A stretch of DNA of 64,000 bases, taken from assembly GCA_016217675.1 (NCBI GenBank), contig JACRHC010000051.1, positions 1-64,000 on the forward strand. Reading direction: 5' to 3'. Below are positions 26,621 to 36,011 of the stretch, in pieces. The position numbers were made by a program, and so were the translations under genes. The first letter of the stretch is position 1. Each line of letters starts with the position of its first letter. The notes below the pieces were generated by a model. The model was not told the origin of the DNA. It saw only the letters and a list, made by a program, of their open reading frames with translations, and ran no database searches. This DNA comes from Nitrospirota bacterium. GTDB lineage: Bacteria > Nitrospirota > Thermodesulfovibrionia > Thermodesulfovibrionales > UBA6898.

Positions 26621-28048
26621 TCAGCCCTTTCGCCGACCGGCCCCTGAGGGGAACGACTTGCGCTGTGCAGCCTCCGGAGCACCAATCTTTTCGAGCGTGA
26701 GATACTGACCTGTCCAACGGGCTCGGAGATCAGAGATATCGATCTCTCTGTCAACATCACCTATCCTGAACAGGGCCTTTTCGCCTCGTAACGCCTGCAG
26801 TGTAACAAAAATGCCTCTGCCATAGGTATCGGAAAGTGTCAGGACTGACGGAACCGGAGGTGTCCGGAGATCACGACCAGTTTCCTGGCGATCCCTACAA
26901 TGCAGATTAAACACCTCCATATCAGAACAGAATGCATTTTCGGTCACAGGACCCGCGGAATCATAAGAGAGCCCCTTCTTTGCCAGAAGTCCTTTGTACG
27001 CGGCATCCCTGCCGTGCTCCGGCCCAGGCTCCCCGGTCCACAAAGAAGCATCTGAAGGACCGCGTGAGGCCGCCTGGACTGTTGCCTCGCCGGGCAGCGT
27101 CGACCCAGTCACCGGAAATGATTTCGGCGCCGGCAGATCGTAGTTTGCGAGCAAAACCAAAGCGCCCAGCATTCCGGCTGCCACACCTGCTCCGATCCAT
27201 CGGAGACGGCTGACGCTGGCTGAACGGCTTGTGAATCGCGTCTCACGCAGTACTTCATGTCCTGCCTGGAGCAGTGTCGCACGGGTCACGACTTTTTCCT
27301 TTTTCATGCAGGCGCCCAGCAGCGCCCTGTCGCAGATCACGTTGATAAGCCGCGGCACGCCGCGGCTCAAACGGAAGAGCGCCCTCAGCGCAGGTCGTGA
27401 AAAAAACTGCTCCCGCGCACCTGCCAGCGTCATCCGGTGGCTGACATAGGAAGCAACATCCTTTTTTGAAAGCGGGCCCAGATGATAACGTGCGGTGATG
27501 CGCTGCGACATCTGTTCAAGCTCGGGCTGCGCCAGTTTGTCCCGCAGCTCAGGCTGACCGAGCAAAATGATCCTGAGAAGCTTGCAGTCCGCAGTCTCGA
27601 GGTTGGTCAGCAGCCTCAGCTGGTCTATCACGTCAGGAGACAGACACTGCGCTTCATCAATAATAAGGAGGGCTTTATGCGCACGCGAATGAATAGCCAG
27701 CAGATGGGCGCTGATCAGATCAAAGAGCTCCCTGGTACCGGCCGCTGCCGGCGGATGCTCAATGCGAAACTCGTCACAGACGGAGGCCAGGAGTTCCTGC
27801 ACGGTAAGCCTGGGGTTAATAAGAAAAGCAACCTCCACATCAGAAGGCATCTGATCGAGGAGAAGGCGGCAGAGGGTTGTCTTGCCGGTGCCGATCTCGC
27901 CGGTTATGAGGACAAAACCCCAATCGTCCTGAACGCCATACATGAGATGCGCCATTGCTTCCCAGTGCTGCTGGCTCATATAAAGGTACCGGGGGTCAGC
28001 AGCAAGGGAAAAAGGCTTTTCTCTGATATCAAACGCCTCGCAGTACAT
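26621..28048 (-). CDS. gspA: GspA/ExeA-type secretion ATPase
   Basis: 475 residues. N-terminal AAA ATPase: Walker A TGEIGTGKTTLC, Walker B LLIIDEAQCLS, and RITARYHLGPLSKKD downstream. A transmembrane helix near 280-300 (WIGAGVAAGMLGALVLLANY) leads to a periplasmic part that in this family binds peptidoglycan or has a C39-like fold. Start ATG 28048 has AAAGGA seven bases upstream. It follows the cytochrome locus on the same strand, so surface cytochromes may be type II cargo. Confidence 0.88.
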   Translation of the reverse strand: MYCEAFDIREKPFSLAADPRYLYMSQQHWEAMAHLMYGVQDDWGFVLITGEIGTGKTTLCRLLLDQMPSDVEVAFLINPRLTVQELLASVCDEFRIEHPPAAAGTRELFDLISAHLLAIHSRAHKALLIIDEAQCLSPDVIDQLRLLTNLETADCKLLRIILLGQPELRDKLAQPELEQMSQRITARYHLGPLSKKDVASYVSHRMTLAGAREQFFSRPALRALFRLSRGVPRLINVICDRALLGACMKKEKVVTRATLLQAGHEVLRETRFTSRSASVSRLRWIGAGVAAGMLGALVLLANYDLPAPKSFPVTGSTLPGEATVQAASRGPSDASLWTGEPGPEHGRDAAYKGLLAKKGLSYDSAGPVTENAFCSDMEVFNLHCRDRQETGRDLRTPPVPSVLTLSDTYGRGIFVTLQALRGEKALFRIGDVDREIDISDLRARWTGQYLTLEKIGAPEAAQRKSFPSGAGRRKG

Positions 28049-28226
28049 TGTCATTCCTTTATGCGCATACCATACCGGGCATGTAGAGTAGAGACTTTCT
28101 ACGCATGGCATAATTATACCAATTTAACCATACGACAAAACAGATCAGTATGGCATGGGCTGTCCGGCAGCCTGCTGCAGCGCAGGAAAAGCGGCCGCAA
28201 ATTGCTATTGCAGGCTATCGGGTCCT

Positions 28227-30083
28227 CTATGGATAGGCCTCATTTGAGTGCATTCTGCCGTGGCAGGACAGTGTGCAGTTACCGGCAAACATTCCGGTCT
28301 GGGTAAAAAACGGAACCTTGCTACCGGGCTTCGGCGCCACGATTCTGGCGTCAAAATTTATCAGGTTCGTATGGTCTCCGGTGCCGGATGACGCCGGAGT
28401 TCCCTTGATGCTTACCCCATGAGCGTCGTGACAGGCCGAACAGGGTATCCCTTTTGCGAGATGGCCGCTGTGGCCGCCCCCTGTTGCTGTCGTTTTGGCA
28501 GCCTTCCGCTGAAAGCTCTGATCATTCAGTATGCTCGTCCGGTTATGACAGCGATAACAGAGCGCATAGTTCTCATAGCTCTCCGGCGTATTGTCAGAGG
28601 TTTCATACCGCTCTCTCAAAATCGGAGCATAGGATGAACCATGCGGGCCCTTTGAACCGCCGGCATCATCGCTGTGGCAGTCGGTGCAATAGATCATGTT
28701 TGAGGCCCTAAGCGACGGCTCAAGGGGAGACGGGATGCTCGGTACATTGATGCTCCTCCCCATGCTCACCACCGGATGGTAAGACGGATTGACAGAATCG
28801 AACTGCTGCCGTTTGTTCGTGTTGACCACAACCCTCGGTATGACCGGAAAATCCGTAGTATGATCACCATGACATTTGAAGCAAACCTCATATTCGTACG
28901 TGGCAGCGCGCACCACCATCCCGTTTCGGTCCATTCCGCTTACACCTTTGAGCATACCCGATGCGTAGGGAGCCGTCGCCCTGTCTCTTGTCGAAACATG
29001 AGGGTTATGACAATCAGCGCAGGTCACGTGCCTGATCATGTCCCGTGATGACCCCCTCCTGTTGTGAAGTGCTGCATGCGGAATGCCCGGCTGCTCATGA
29101 TGACCTGACGCCTTTCTGACCTGAGATCTTATATCCGCCATCTGATACAGCGCGGCAGAAGAAGACCTTGCCGGACCAGAAGATCGCACGGCTTCGCCAT
29201 GCAAGGGTGGGGGGGGAGGAGCAGGGACAGGGCTGTGGCAAGTTACACAGTACGTTGATGGGTCAGTGTAATTCAGAAGCCCTGAGACACCGGGGGCAAA
29301 ATGTGGCGTGTGGCATATCTCACATCCCCATTCGCCAATACTGGTCCAGTTCGGCGCGTTCTTTCCGCCTGTCGGCAGCACAGGCGGGATACCGGGGACA
29401 ACAGCAGCAGACGTGGCATGTCCGGACGAGCTCCAGCCATTGATCACGTGGCAGGTGATGCAGAGCGCAGAGGAGCGGTTATCCATAACAAGGAACTGGC
29501 CGTTGGTATTATCATGCGGGTCGTGACAGGTTGTACAATGCACCTCGTCGCCGTTGCCAAAGAGAAGATTGGCAGGTTGAGGAGAGGCAAGCTCAGCATT
29601 AGGAAGTGCACTGCTGTAGGAAAAGGAAACAGGATGATGACCGGAAAGGTCAATGCCAAAGTTCGAAAAACCGCTGATACCCCCTCCCTGCATGGTAATT
29701 CCAACGGAAGGATTAAGGACCGTCCCGATCGCAAGTGTGCCATCATGGCATGTAAGACAGAGTCTTGTCGTCCCGGTAGGCTGACCGGGTGTATGCTTCA
29801 TCGTACCCTGCGGTTGCAGTGTATACGTCTGGGCAGTAATGTCCCTGTTCCAAAGAGGAGTGTTCCGCTTGTTGGGGTCATGGTTATGGGGAGTATGACA
29901 GAAGACGCAGATACGGGTCTCGGTCGCTGCCTTTATCGTGCCGGGCCCGGAAACCGACAAGTTGTGCTTTGTCGATAAAATGTTGGCAGCCGTCGCACGT
30001 TCCGGCAGGCCGACGGGCAGCAGAAGCAGACAGAGCGCCGTTATGGAGATAACCCTTATTGTTCTGAACCGTTTAGTTTGCAT
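28227..30083 (-). CDS. Dodecahaem c-type cytochrome
   Basis: 618 residues with a cleavable signal peptide (ISITALCLLLLPVGLPERAT). Eleven CxxCH motifs plus one CxxxCH (CTLSCH near the C-terminus) bind haem c covalently. The first four (CVFCH, CLTCH, CTTCH, CITCH) sit in a module that repeats the layout of the tetrahaem protein at 35131-35928. A poly-Pro stretch near residue 285 separates two halves. No lipobox, so periplasmic or secreted. Its ATG (30083) overlaps the NHL gene by 11 bases; GTG 30089 is an alternative. Likely the outer or cell-surface member of an electron conduit. Confidence 0.9.
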   Translation of the reverse strand: MQTKRFRTIRVISITALCLLLLPVGLPERATAANILSTKHNLSVSGPGTIKAATETRICVFCHTPHNHDPNKRNTPLWNRDITAQTYTLQPQGTMKHTPGQPTGTTRLCLTCHDGTLAIGTVLNPSVGITMQGGGISGFSNFGIDLSGHHPVSFSYSSALPNAELASPQPANLLFGNGDEVHCTTCHDPHDNTNGQFLVMDNRSSALCITCHVINGWSSSGHATSAAVVPGIPPVLPTGGKNAPNWTSIGEWGCEICHTPHFAPGVSGLLNYTDPSTYCVTCHSPVPAPPPPPLHGEAVRSSGPARSSSAALYQMADIRSQVRKASGHHEQPGIPHAALHNRRGSSRDMIRHVTCADCHNPHVSTRDRATAPYASGMLKGVSGMDRNGMVVRAATYEYEVCFKCHGDHTTDFPVIPRVVVNTNKRQQFDSVNPSYHPVVSMGRSINVPSIPSPLEPSLRASNMIYCTDCHSDDAGGSKGPHGSSYAPILRERYETSDNTPESYENYALCYRCHNRTSILNDQSFQRKAAKTTATGGGHSGHLAKGIPCSACHDAHGVSIKGTPASSGTGDHTNLINFDARIVAPKPGSKVPFFTQTGMFAGNCTLSCHGRMHSNEAYP

Positions 30084-31149
30084 AGGCACCGTTCCCTGTT
30101 ATAGAAAAGATCTGTATTCTCCGGTTATAGGTATCGCAGAGATAGAGTCTGTCGGCATCATCAATGAATATGCCTGAGGGCATATAGAATTCTCCAAATT
30201 CATTCCCCCTGCTGCCGACGGTCAGCAGAAACTCTCCTCTTTCGTTAAAAAGCTGTAGGGCATCGAACAGGGCATCAACCACATAGACCGTGCCATTGCG
30301 GTCTGCAGCTACCCCTTTCGGCATGGCAAGGTCACCCGACATATCTCCGTGATGCCCAAATGCAGTTCTGAATCTGCCCTGCTCATCAAAGATCTGAATT
30401 CTGAAGTTCATGGCATCCGTCACATACAGCAGGCCGGCTGGCGACCAGGCAATATGCGTGGGGAAATTGAACTGACCGTTCGCATCGCCTCTCTCCCCAA
30501 AGGAAAAAAGAAAATTTCCTGACCGGTCAAAGGCATGGACCTGATGGTCAGCCGTATCAACAGCATACAGGACCCTGTTCTTTCTGTCGTAGGCAAGGCC
30601 GGTCGGTCTTTTGAGAGAGCCGGTTCCACTTGCAGAGATGGCTGCGAGAAATACGCCATCGCTGCCAAAGACAAGAATTCTGCCGGCCACCGAATCGGAT
30701 ACATAGAGCCTCTGCTCGTCGTCAAACACAACACTGACCGGCGATTTCAGCTCACCCGAACCAGTTGACGCAATCCTCAGATATTTCCTTTCTGTCGGCA
30801 GATACCAGTGTACGCACCTGCAGCCGCTGTCTGCTACTGCAAGACGACCGTCCTGCCCGGCAGCAACCGCAACAGGCACGCCAAATGCATCAGAATTAAC
30901 ATCACCCGACAGACCGAAGATAACGTTCTTCACCACAGAGGATGCAGACCCTCCCCGTTCAAAACCGTTCATCGAAGAAACATATGCAATCCTGGACATG
31001 GCAGGCTGGTTTGGCCACTGCAATGCCGAGAGAGGTCTTTGCTCCCGCATGGTCCATTCAGACGCACAGCCCTCAAGCAACACCATAACCGTGAGAAGTG
31101 CAACGATACTTCCAATGCCATACGCTCGTCTCATTGTTGTCAGTCTCAT
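30073..31149 (-). CDS. NHL-repeat beta-propeller lipoprotein
   Basis: 358 residues. Lipobox LLEGC near residue 28. From about 90 on, NHL-type blades repeat (FGVPVAVAAGQDGRLAVADS; SPVSVVFDDEQRLYVSDS; RPTGLAYDRKNRVLYAVDT; FPTHIAWSPAGLLYVTDA; MPKGVAADRNGTVYVVDA; MPSGIFIDDADRLYLCDT), giving a six-bladed propeller. It overlaps the stop of the barrel gene by 4 bases (ATGA), so it is translationally coupled. Propellers of this kind accompany cytochrome/porin genes in Geobacter-type clusters and probably act in assembly or docking; that is inference. Confidence 0.88.
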   Translation of the reverse strand: MRLTTMRRAYGIGSIVALLTVMVLLEGCASEWTMREQRPLSALQWPNQPAMSRIAYVSSMNGFERGGSASSVVKNVIFGLSGDVNSDAFGVPVAVAAGQDGRLAVADSGCRCVHWYLPTERKYLRIASTGSGELKSPVSVVFDDEQRLYVSDSVAGRILVFGSDGVFLAAISASGTGSLKRPTGLAYDRKNRVLYAVDTADHQVHAFDRSGNFLFSFGERGDANGQFNFPTHIAWSPAGLLYVTDAMNFRIQIFDEQGRFRTAFGHHGDMSGDLAMPKGVAADRNGTVYVVDALFDALQLFNERGEFLLTVGSRGNEFGEFYMPSGIFIDDADRLYLCDTYNRRIQIFSITGNGAYAN

Positions 31150-33188
31150 AAAAGCTTTCGCCTGATGTTAAGAAAAACATTCTGATGCGTTCTTCTGACT
31201 TTATCAGATGAGAGCCCCTGGCTTTCCAGCAATGAGTAACTTGCACCAAAATTTACGGCCAGTTTGCCCAACATCCACTGCAGGGATGTGTTAACTGTCG
31301 CAACTGACATATCAAGAACACTCTTGGTCTGGGAATATGAACCGCCGGCAGAAATAAAAAGGTTCTGCATCGGAAACCGCTTCTGGATCGATGCAGAGAC
31401 CGTTCCAATACGTTCAGTATATCCGTTTACCACCTCAAAAGAGGTCCCGTGAGGATACCTCCTGCTCGAATAGAGCGCAGCGGCAAGAAGCCTTGTTGTT
31501 TCCGTAATGCTTCGGGAGTAACTACCCTCGATCCTGTAGCCCTGATAGGGGCTCAGGGTCGAATCAAAGCGGATATACTCTCCCATAAGCCGGTAGGGGT
31601 CCTTCTGGAAGATTACGCCGACTGTGTCAGCCGTGGCATCATAGGGTATGCCGCTCATATCCCCGGATATCAGTTTCTGTTTTGTCACCTGACGGCTGTA
31701 ATAAGGGCTCAGCATATTGTCGAAGAGATTGAAATTCACGTTTGCCCCGTATGAGTCTTTTTGAGACTTAAAATCCCCGAAGTCCAGAGAAAAAGAGATG
31801 ATGAAGTCATAGGTTTCAGGCACCACAAAAGGGGCCGGCAGATTGATGACATTAATCTGCACCGTACTGCCCAGAGGCATTACCGTATAGTCCACACCTT
31901 CATTCAGCCGGATAACTTCAAACGGAGGAAGGGGAGATTTCAGATATACCGATATGGATGATTGCTCGATATTCTGTGAATTGAGTGTAAAAGAACCGGG
32001 AACACCCAATCGATAGGTCTCACTGGCAATGCCGGTCTGGCCTGTCTGGTCGATAATCGTGGAACTCAGATTTATGCCTGCCGTGACCCTGCCCCAGGGG
32101 ATCTTTTTGGTGTAGTTGCTCAGGAGGGAGTGGGTCGCGGTAAGTACCCCACCGGTGGAAGACGCCAAATCGTCGAGCCTGAACTGATAGAGCGTATCGA
32201 GGCTCTGGAAGAGCCGATGGCCGATTAAAAGGTCAAACCTGTTCTCCCTGGTAGACATATCCCTGTCGAAGATGTCACCGCCCTCACCAAGCCGTCGATT
32301 ATTTTTTTGATACTTGTAGCTGAGCTCAGTGCGAAAGCCCAGGGGAAGGGCAGCATTCAGACGCTCATGCAAGGAAAACTGGTCCATCACTACCGGGGTA
32401 TTGCCCGAATCCGCCTGATCATAGTTAGCACCCGAGAGCATTGAATTGAGAGATATGCCATTTTTTTTGAGCAGGGCGTTAATGCCGTATTCATCTTTGG
32501 TCCCGCTCACCCCGGAAGATGAAGAAAACGTTGAGTGGTCATACCAGGAATTAAGGGTAATGTGCGAAATAAAATTGAATTCCTTGAAGTCCTGATAATA
32601 GACCGCTGTCGCATTATACGCAGTTGTTGTTGACGACCATAAATCAGTTTCATCAGAATTCCGGATAACCTGAGCCTGCACAAAATAAGGCCTTGCCTCA
32701 TACCTGAACCGGCCGCCCGTGCTGTATTCAACCGTCGTTCCCAGGGTCGAGAACTGCTGCCGGGAGAGCGGCTCCATCCTCCTCGTAAACAGATAGAGAC
32801 TGTAAGGGTGTTCGGGAAGCAGAGCAGTGCTGAGATCATATTCCATGGACGAGGCATGGCTGCTCTTTTGGTCAAAGGTGGTCTCATAATCTTCCTGTTT
32901 CAGGCCTGCTGCAAGCATTACATGAAACTGGATAAACCGCGGGTGGTAGATAAATCCATCGGTATAAAGAGAAAGCCGCTCCCTGATAAACAGGTCCGCT
33001 GTCTTCGTTTCCCTCTCTGCAGACCTGTTGGTGTCGCTCTCGTAATGGCTGTTAATATCAAGATCACCGCCGATGCTGAACAGTCTCGGCAGGAAGTCCT
33101 GCGAATCGGCCACGCAGACAGCAGGCGCAACGAGGAGCGCAGTCAGAATGAGCACGTACCATTTCGATAGGCAGTTCGTGCGTGACAT
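31146..33188 (-). CDS. Outer-membrane beta-barrel protein of the cytochrome locus
   Basis: 680 residues. A signal peptide (KWYVLILTALLVAPAVCVAD) is followed by long alternating strands rich in Tyr, Ser and Thr with Arg/Tyr turns, typical for a large barrel of more than 20 strands (for example FIYHPRFIQFHVMLAAGL and NLFISAGGSYSQTKSV). The last strand ends LNIRRKLL. The frame is open to 33296 but ATG 33188 starts the signal peptide. It starts one base after the 5-haem lipoprotein stop. It is a good candidate for the porin of a porin-cytochrome conduit. Confidence 0.8.
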   Translation of the reverse strand: MSRTNCLSKWYVLILTALLVAPAVCVADSQDFLPRLFSIGGDLDINSHYESDTNRSAERETKTADLFIRERLSLYTDGFIYHPRFIQFHVMLAAGLKQEDYETTFDQKSSHASSMEYDLSTALLPEHPYSLYLFTRRMEPLSRQQFSTLGTTVEYSTGGRFRYEARPYFVQAQVIRNSDETDLWSSTTTAYNATAVYYQDFKEFNFISHITLNSWYDHSTFSSSSGVSGTKDEYGINALLKKNGISLNSMLSGANYDQADSGNTPVVMDQFSLHERLNAALPLGFRTELSYKYQKNNRRLGEGGDIFDRDMSTRENRFDLLIGHRLFQSLDTLYQFRLDDLASSTGGVLTATHSLLSNYTKKIPWGRVTAGINLSSTIIDQTGQTGIASETYRLGVPGSFTLNSQNIEQSSISVYLKSPLPPFEVIRLNEGVDYTVMPLGSTVQINVINLPAPFVVPETYDFIISFSLDFGDFKSQKDSYGANVNFNLFDNMLSPYYSRQVTKQKLISGDMSGIPYDATADTVGVIFQKDPYRLMGEYIRFDSTLSPYQGYRIEGSYSRSITETTRLLAAALYSSRRYPHGTSFEVVNGYTERIGTVSASIQKRFPMQNLFISAGGSYSQTKSVLDMSVATVNTSLQWMLGKLAVNFGASYSLLESQGLSSDKVRRTHQNVFLNIRRKLL

Positions 33189-33189
33189 G

Positions 33190-33717
33190 TTATTTGATGA
33201 GATATGGATTATCTGATTGATGCGGATCGTGACAATCCGTGCAGGGCATATCCAACCCCTTATGAGCACCCTTTTCTCTGACCGACTTCTGCTCATGGCA
33301 GGTGAAACAGACTTCTTCGAGACTCCCTACAAGAAGTTTGGGGTAGCGGGAATTGTGCGGCTGATGACAGCCCCCGCATCCGCTTGCAGCAATTGCGGCA
33401 TGGACGACTTTTTTGTTGAGCTTCATATCATGGCACCTGTAACAGAGCTGATCGCCGGAAGCAATGAGCGCATTGGTTTGGGGAATATGACAACCGTCAC
33501 AAGCCTTTGCTGCGTAGGGCGCATGAGGTTTATACCGTACAGACTGCTTTTTAGCGGCCAGGCCGGCTTCCAACCCCGCGCTCTGCACCTGTCCTGTTTC
33601 CAGGTTCGGTACGCCGTCGAAGAAAAGGCTCAGTACTTTGTAATTTGACTTCACCTCGCAACCGGAAAGCATCACGCTCAACAAGCCGGTCATAACGAGG
33701 GGGAAAAAACGTTTCAA
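33190..33717 (-). CDS. Pentahaem c-type cytochrome lipoprotein
   Basis: 175 residues. Lipobox VMLSGC (Cys20). Five CxxCH motifs: CDGCH, CYRCH, CGGCH, CFTCH and CTDCH, ending shortly after the last. This is the small cytochrome expected next to an outer-membrane porin, and its stop is one base from the barrel start. It could be the periplasmic-side electron donor or an outer-leaflet acceptor; the lipobox alone does not decide. Confidence 0.92.
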   Translation of the reverse strand: MKRFFPLVMTGLLSVMLSGCEVKSNYKVLSLFFDGVPNLETGQVQSAGLEAGLAAKKQSVRYKPHAPYAAKACDGCHIPQTNALIASGDQLCYRCHDMKLNKKVVHAAIAASGCGGCHQPHNSRYPKLLVGSLEEVCFTCHEQKSVREKGAHKGLDMPCTDCHDPHQSDNPYLIK

Positions 33718-33744
33718 GCAGCGTACTCCGGAAAGAATTGGGGA

Positions 33745-34932
33745 CTATGGTCTCTTTTTCTCATCGGCATCAGTGCCATCTCCCTTTTCAGCAGCCGGCA
33801 GGCCCTGAATTCTTTCCTGCTCGAGGCTTCTTTTCTCCTGTATCTTCTTCAGCAGCTCTTCATCTGACGGATATTGTTTGTCTCTTTCACGCCCGTAGGC
33901 AAAAACATTCACCATTCTCTTGCCGACCTGGCTAGTCACAAAGATCAGGTATTGCATTTCGAAATTCGGATCAGCATATTTCCGGAAATACTGCAGATTG
34001 TCATAGGATATGGCCACTTTTGCCGGCAGCAGGAGATTGCCGGCTTCCTGGCCAGCCTCTCCAAAAAACATAAGAAATCTACCCTGATTACTGAAAATCT
34101 GGACATTATTGAAAGCCGCATCAACCGCATAGAGACGGCCGGCGCGATCAACGGCAATGCCCTTGGGACGTGCGAAATGGCCCAGGTTGTTGCCGAGCTT
34201 GCCAATCGTTGAGATGAAGCGCCCTTCTCGGTTGAACTTGACAATCTGAAATCTGCCGACATCGCTCACATAAAGGTTGCCTGTCTGGTCAAAGGCTATG
34301 TTGGTAGGCCTGACGAGCCGCTCAGCGACCTCCCCCTTATCACCTATTGTCCTGATAATTTCTCCGGACTTTTTATCAAAAACCGTAATCGCGCCGTTCA
34401 TGTTGTCAACTGCATAAAGTCTGTCTTCAAAGGGTTCGGCATCCACAGGTTTCCATTTCCCCGGTGCTCCGTAAGCACTTTTATATTCGTCATTCCGGTC
34501 AAAGACAACGATCTGACCCCTGACGGGGTCTGTCACATACTTGGTGCCGTCAGCTTCAATACTGATGTTCAGCGGTTGTACGAGTTTGCCGGCGCCATTA
34601 GTTCCCTTAAGGGGCTCGTAGGTTTTTGCCTTCAGGTCTATCACAATTACCGTATCATTTGAATCGCAGACGTAGATTTTTCCGTCATATATTGCAACAC
34701 CATAGGGCTTGTCCAAAACACGTGCAGTCCTTTCCCCCACCACAAACTTCTGAAAAGCAGTCTCTTCGGCAATATCCTTCGACCCCGTAAAAGAGGTGAG
34801 ATATTGCACCCTTGCCAGGCCCGGCGGCGGCGGAAAAAAGACGATCTCTTCAGCTTTCCTGGCCGGCACTGCACAGCCGGCAATGATAAACAGACATGCA
34901 ACCATCGAGACAACGCCAAGGCTTTTCAGCAT
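33745..34932 (-). CDS. NHL-repeat beta-propeller lipoprotein, second copy
   Basis: About 395 residues. Lipobox IIAGC near residue 20. Blades recur as KPYGVAIYDGKIYVCDS, QPLNISIEADGTKYVTDP, RPTNIAFDQTGNLYVSDV and RPKGIAVDRAGRLYAVDA. The C-terminus is a Lys/Glu-rich helix (SDEELLKKIQEKRSLEQERI) not found in the first copy. ATG 34932 has GGAG six bases upstream; ATG 34944 is an alternative. First gene of the lipoprotein-porin part of the locus, 27 bases upstream of the 5-haem gene. Confidence 0.88.
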   Translation of the reverse strand: MLKSLGVVSMVACLFIIAGCAVPARKAEEIVFFPPPPGLARVQYLTSFTGSKDIAEETAFQKFVVGERTARVLDKPYGVAIYDGKIYVCDSNDTVIVIDLKAKTYEPLKGTNGAGKLVQPLNISIEADGTKYVTDPVRGQIVVFDRNDEYKSAYGAPGKWKPVDAEPFEDRLYAVDNMNGAITVFDKKSGEIIRTIGDKGEVAERLVRPTNIAFDQTGNLYVSDVGRFQIVKFNREGRFISTIGKLGNNLGHFARPKGIAVDRAGRLYAVDAAFNNVQIFSNQGRFLMFFGEAGQEAGNLLLPAKVAISYDNLQYFRKYADPNFEMQYLIFVTSQVGKRMVNVFAYGRERDKQYPSDEELLKKIQEKRSLEQERIQGLPAAEKGDGTDADEKKRP

Positions 34933-35066
34933 ATTGTTCTCCATCTTACCGCTCTCTCCTGTTCTTCAACAATGCATTGGATTGTTGAGTATACCATGTT
35001 GATGCCCTGAGGCTCCTGCGCCCCCGCTGTCGTAAGGGCAGGTTGTTGACAGAGAGCTCTTCTCTC

Positions 35067-35101
35067 AAAAAAAGGGGAGGGTGGTTTTATCCGCCCTCCC
35101 C
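35067..35101 (-). terminator. Rho-independent terminator after the tetrahaem cytochrome
   Basis: On the minus strand GGGGAGGGCGG ATAAAA CCACCCTCCCC forms an eleven-pair stem followed by seven T residues. It lies 30 bases beyond the tetrahaem gene and separates it from the NHL-porin operon. Confidence 0.85.
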
Positions 35102-35130
35102 CGTATTACAATATTCGGTCTGACGCCGCT

Positions 35131-35928
35131 TTATGGTGCGGTATACGTACCTTTATCGTGGCAAGTCAAACAGAGTTCGCTGTTCTGGTCACTCCTCCAG
35201 AGAAGGGCCTCTCCCGTGTTGCCTTTATTGTGGACTGAATGACAAGTTCCGCACTCCATCTTGCCGCCGTAGAGATGGTCATTGACCGTCTCCCCGACAT
35301 TCAGCATTGCAACAGCAGGATTTCTGATCTCGGTATCGCCGGTCCTTACATCACTAAAATTAAAACCGATGGGGTGGTGGTTCCCGAGGTACTTATCCTG
35401 TCCTATTACATATGCCGAGGTGATCATGGAAGATCCGGTTGACATTGACCCTGGCCTTTGAGCTACATTGCCATATGAATTGACCGCTACGCTTCCATCA
35501 TGGCAACTGAGACAGAGGAGGGACGTGCTGCCCGGCACCATGCCATACAGTATTGCCTGTGAAGCCTTGGAACCGGACTGAGGCGCACCCGGACCATTTT
35601 CATACATCTGATACGCCAGGTCAGCCTGAAGCGAATGGTTCCAGAGAGGCAGATAGTCAAAATCAGCAGGAGCCTGCGGCCCTGCGCCACCGGTGGCGGT
35701 TGAGAGTCTATACGTATTGTGCGGCGCATGACAGAAGATACAGATCCTGTTAAGAGAATCTGCCGGGCTTGCCGTATAGTTCATACCATTGTGAGAAGTG
35801 CCGAGATCATGGACGGTGCCGTTAATACCAATGCCCGGTGCGTATGAACCTGTATAGGGCATTGCACCTGATACAATTACCAACCCCATTGCAAGAGTGA
35901 GCAATAATATAATCAGTTTCTTGTTCAT
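35131..35928 (-). CDS. Tetrahaem c-type cytochrome
   Basis: 265 residues with a signal peptide (KLIILLLTLAMGLVIVSGAM). Four CxxCH motifs: CIFCHAPHN, CLSCHDGS, CGTCHSVHN and CLTCHDKG, the alternating doubled-CxxCH pattern with PLWNHS between the first two and HHPIGFNF before the third. The same order occurs in the first 220 residues of the dodecahaem protein. No lipobox. Size and four haems recall secreted cytochromes that polymerise (OmcE type), but the sequence does not prove this. Start ATG 35928 has GGAGG just upstream. Confidence 0.9.
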   Translation of the reverse strand: MNKKLIILLLTLAMGLVIVSGAMPYTGSYAPGIGINGTVHDLGTSHNGMNYTASPADSLNRICIFCHAPHNTYRLSTATGGAGPQAPADFDYLPLWNHSLQADLAYQMYENGPGAPQSGSKASQAILYGMVPGSTSLLCLSCHDGSVAVNSYGNVAQRPGSMSTGSSMITSAYVIGQDKYLGNHHPIGFNFSDVRTGDTEIRNPAVAMLNVGETVNDHLYGGKMECGTCHSVHNKGNTGEALLWRSDQNSELCLTCHDKGTYTAP

Positions 35929-35969
35929 AATGTTCCTCCGTATCGTTAATTTATTTTTCATCATGTTAT

Positions 35970-36003
35970 CGGGAAAGCTGCTTCAGGTAAAGCAGCCTTC
36001 CCG
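35970..36003 (-). terminator. Intergenic hairpin between two cytochrome genes
   Basis: CGGGAAAGCTGCTT CAGGTA AAGCAGCCTTCCCG forms a long stem (one mismatch) right after the 7-haem gene stop. No T run follows on the minus strand, and the next gene starts about 40 bases on, so it may be an RNA-stabilising or partial terminator that sets the ratio of the two cytochromes. Confidence 0.5.
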
Positions 36004-36011
36004 TATTAAGG

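Noticed and set aside
28419-29978. Several plus-strand ORFs opposite the 12-haem cytochrome gene
   Set aside because: They are antisense to a clear multihaem protein with signal peptide and 12 haem motifs.
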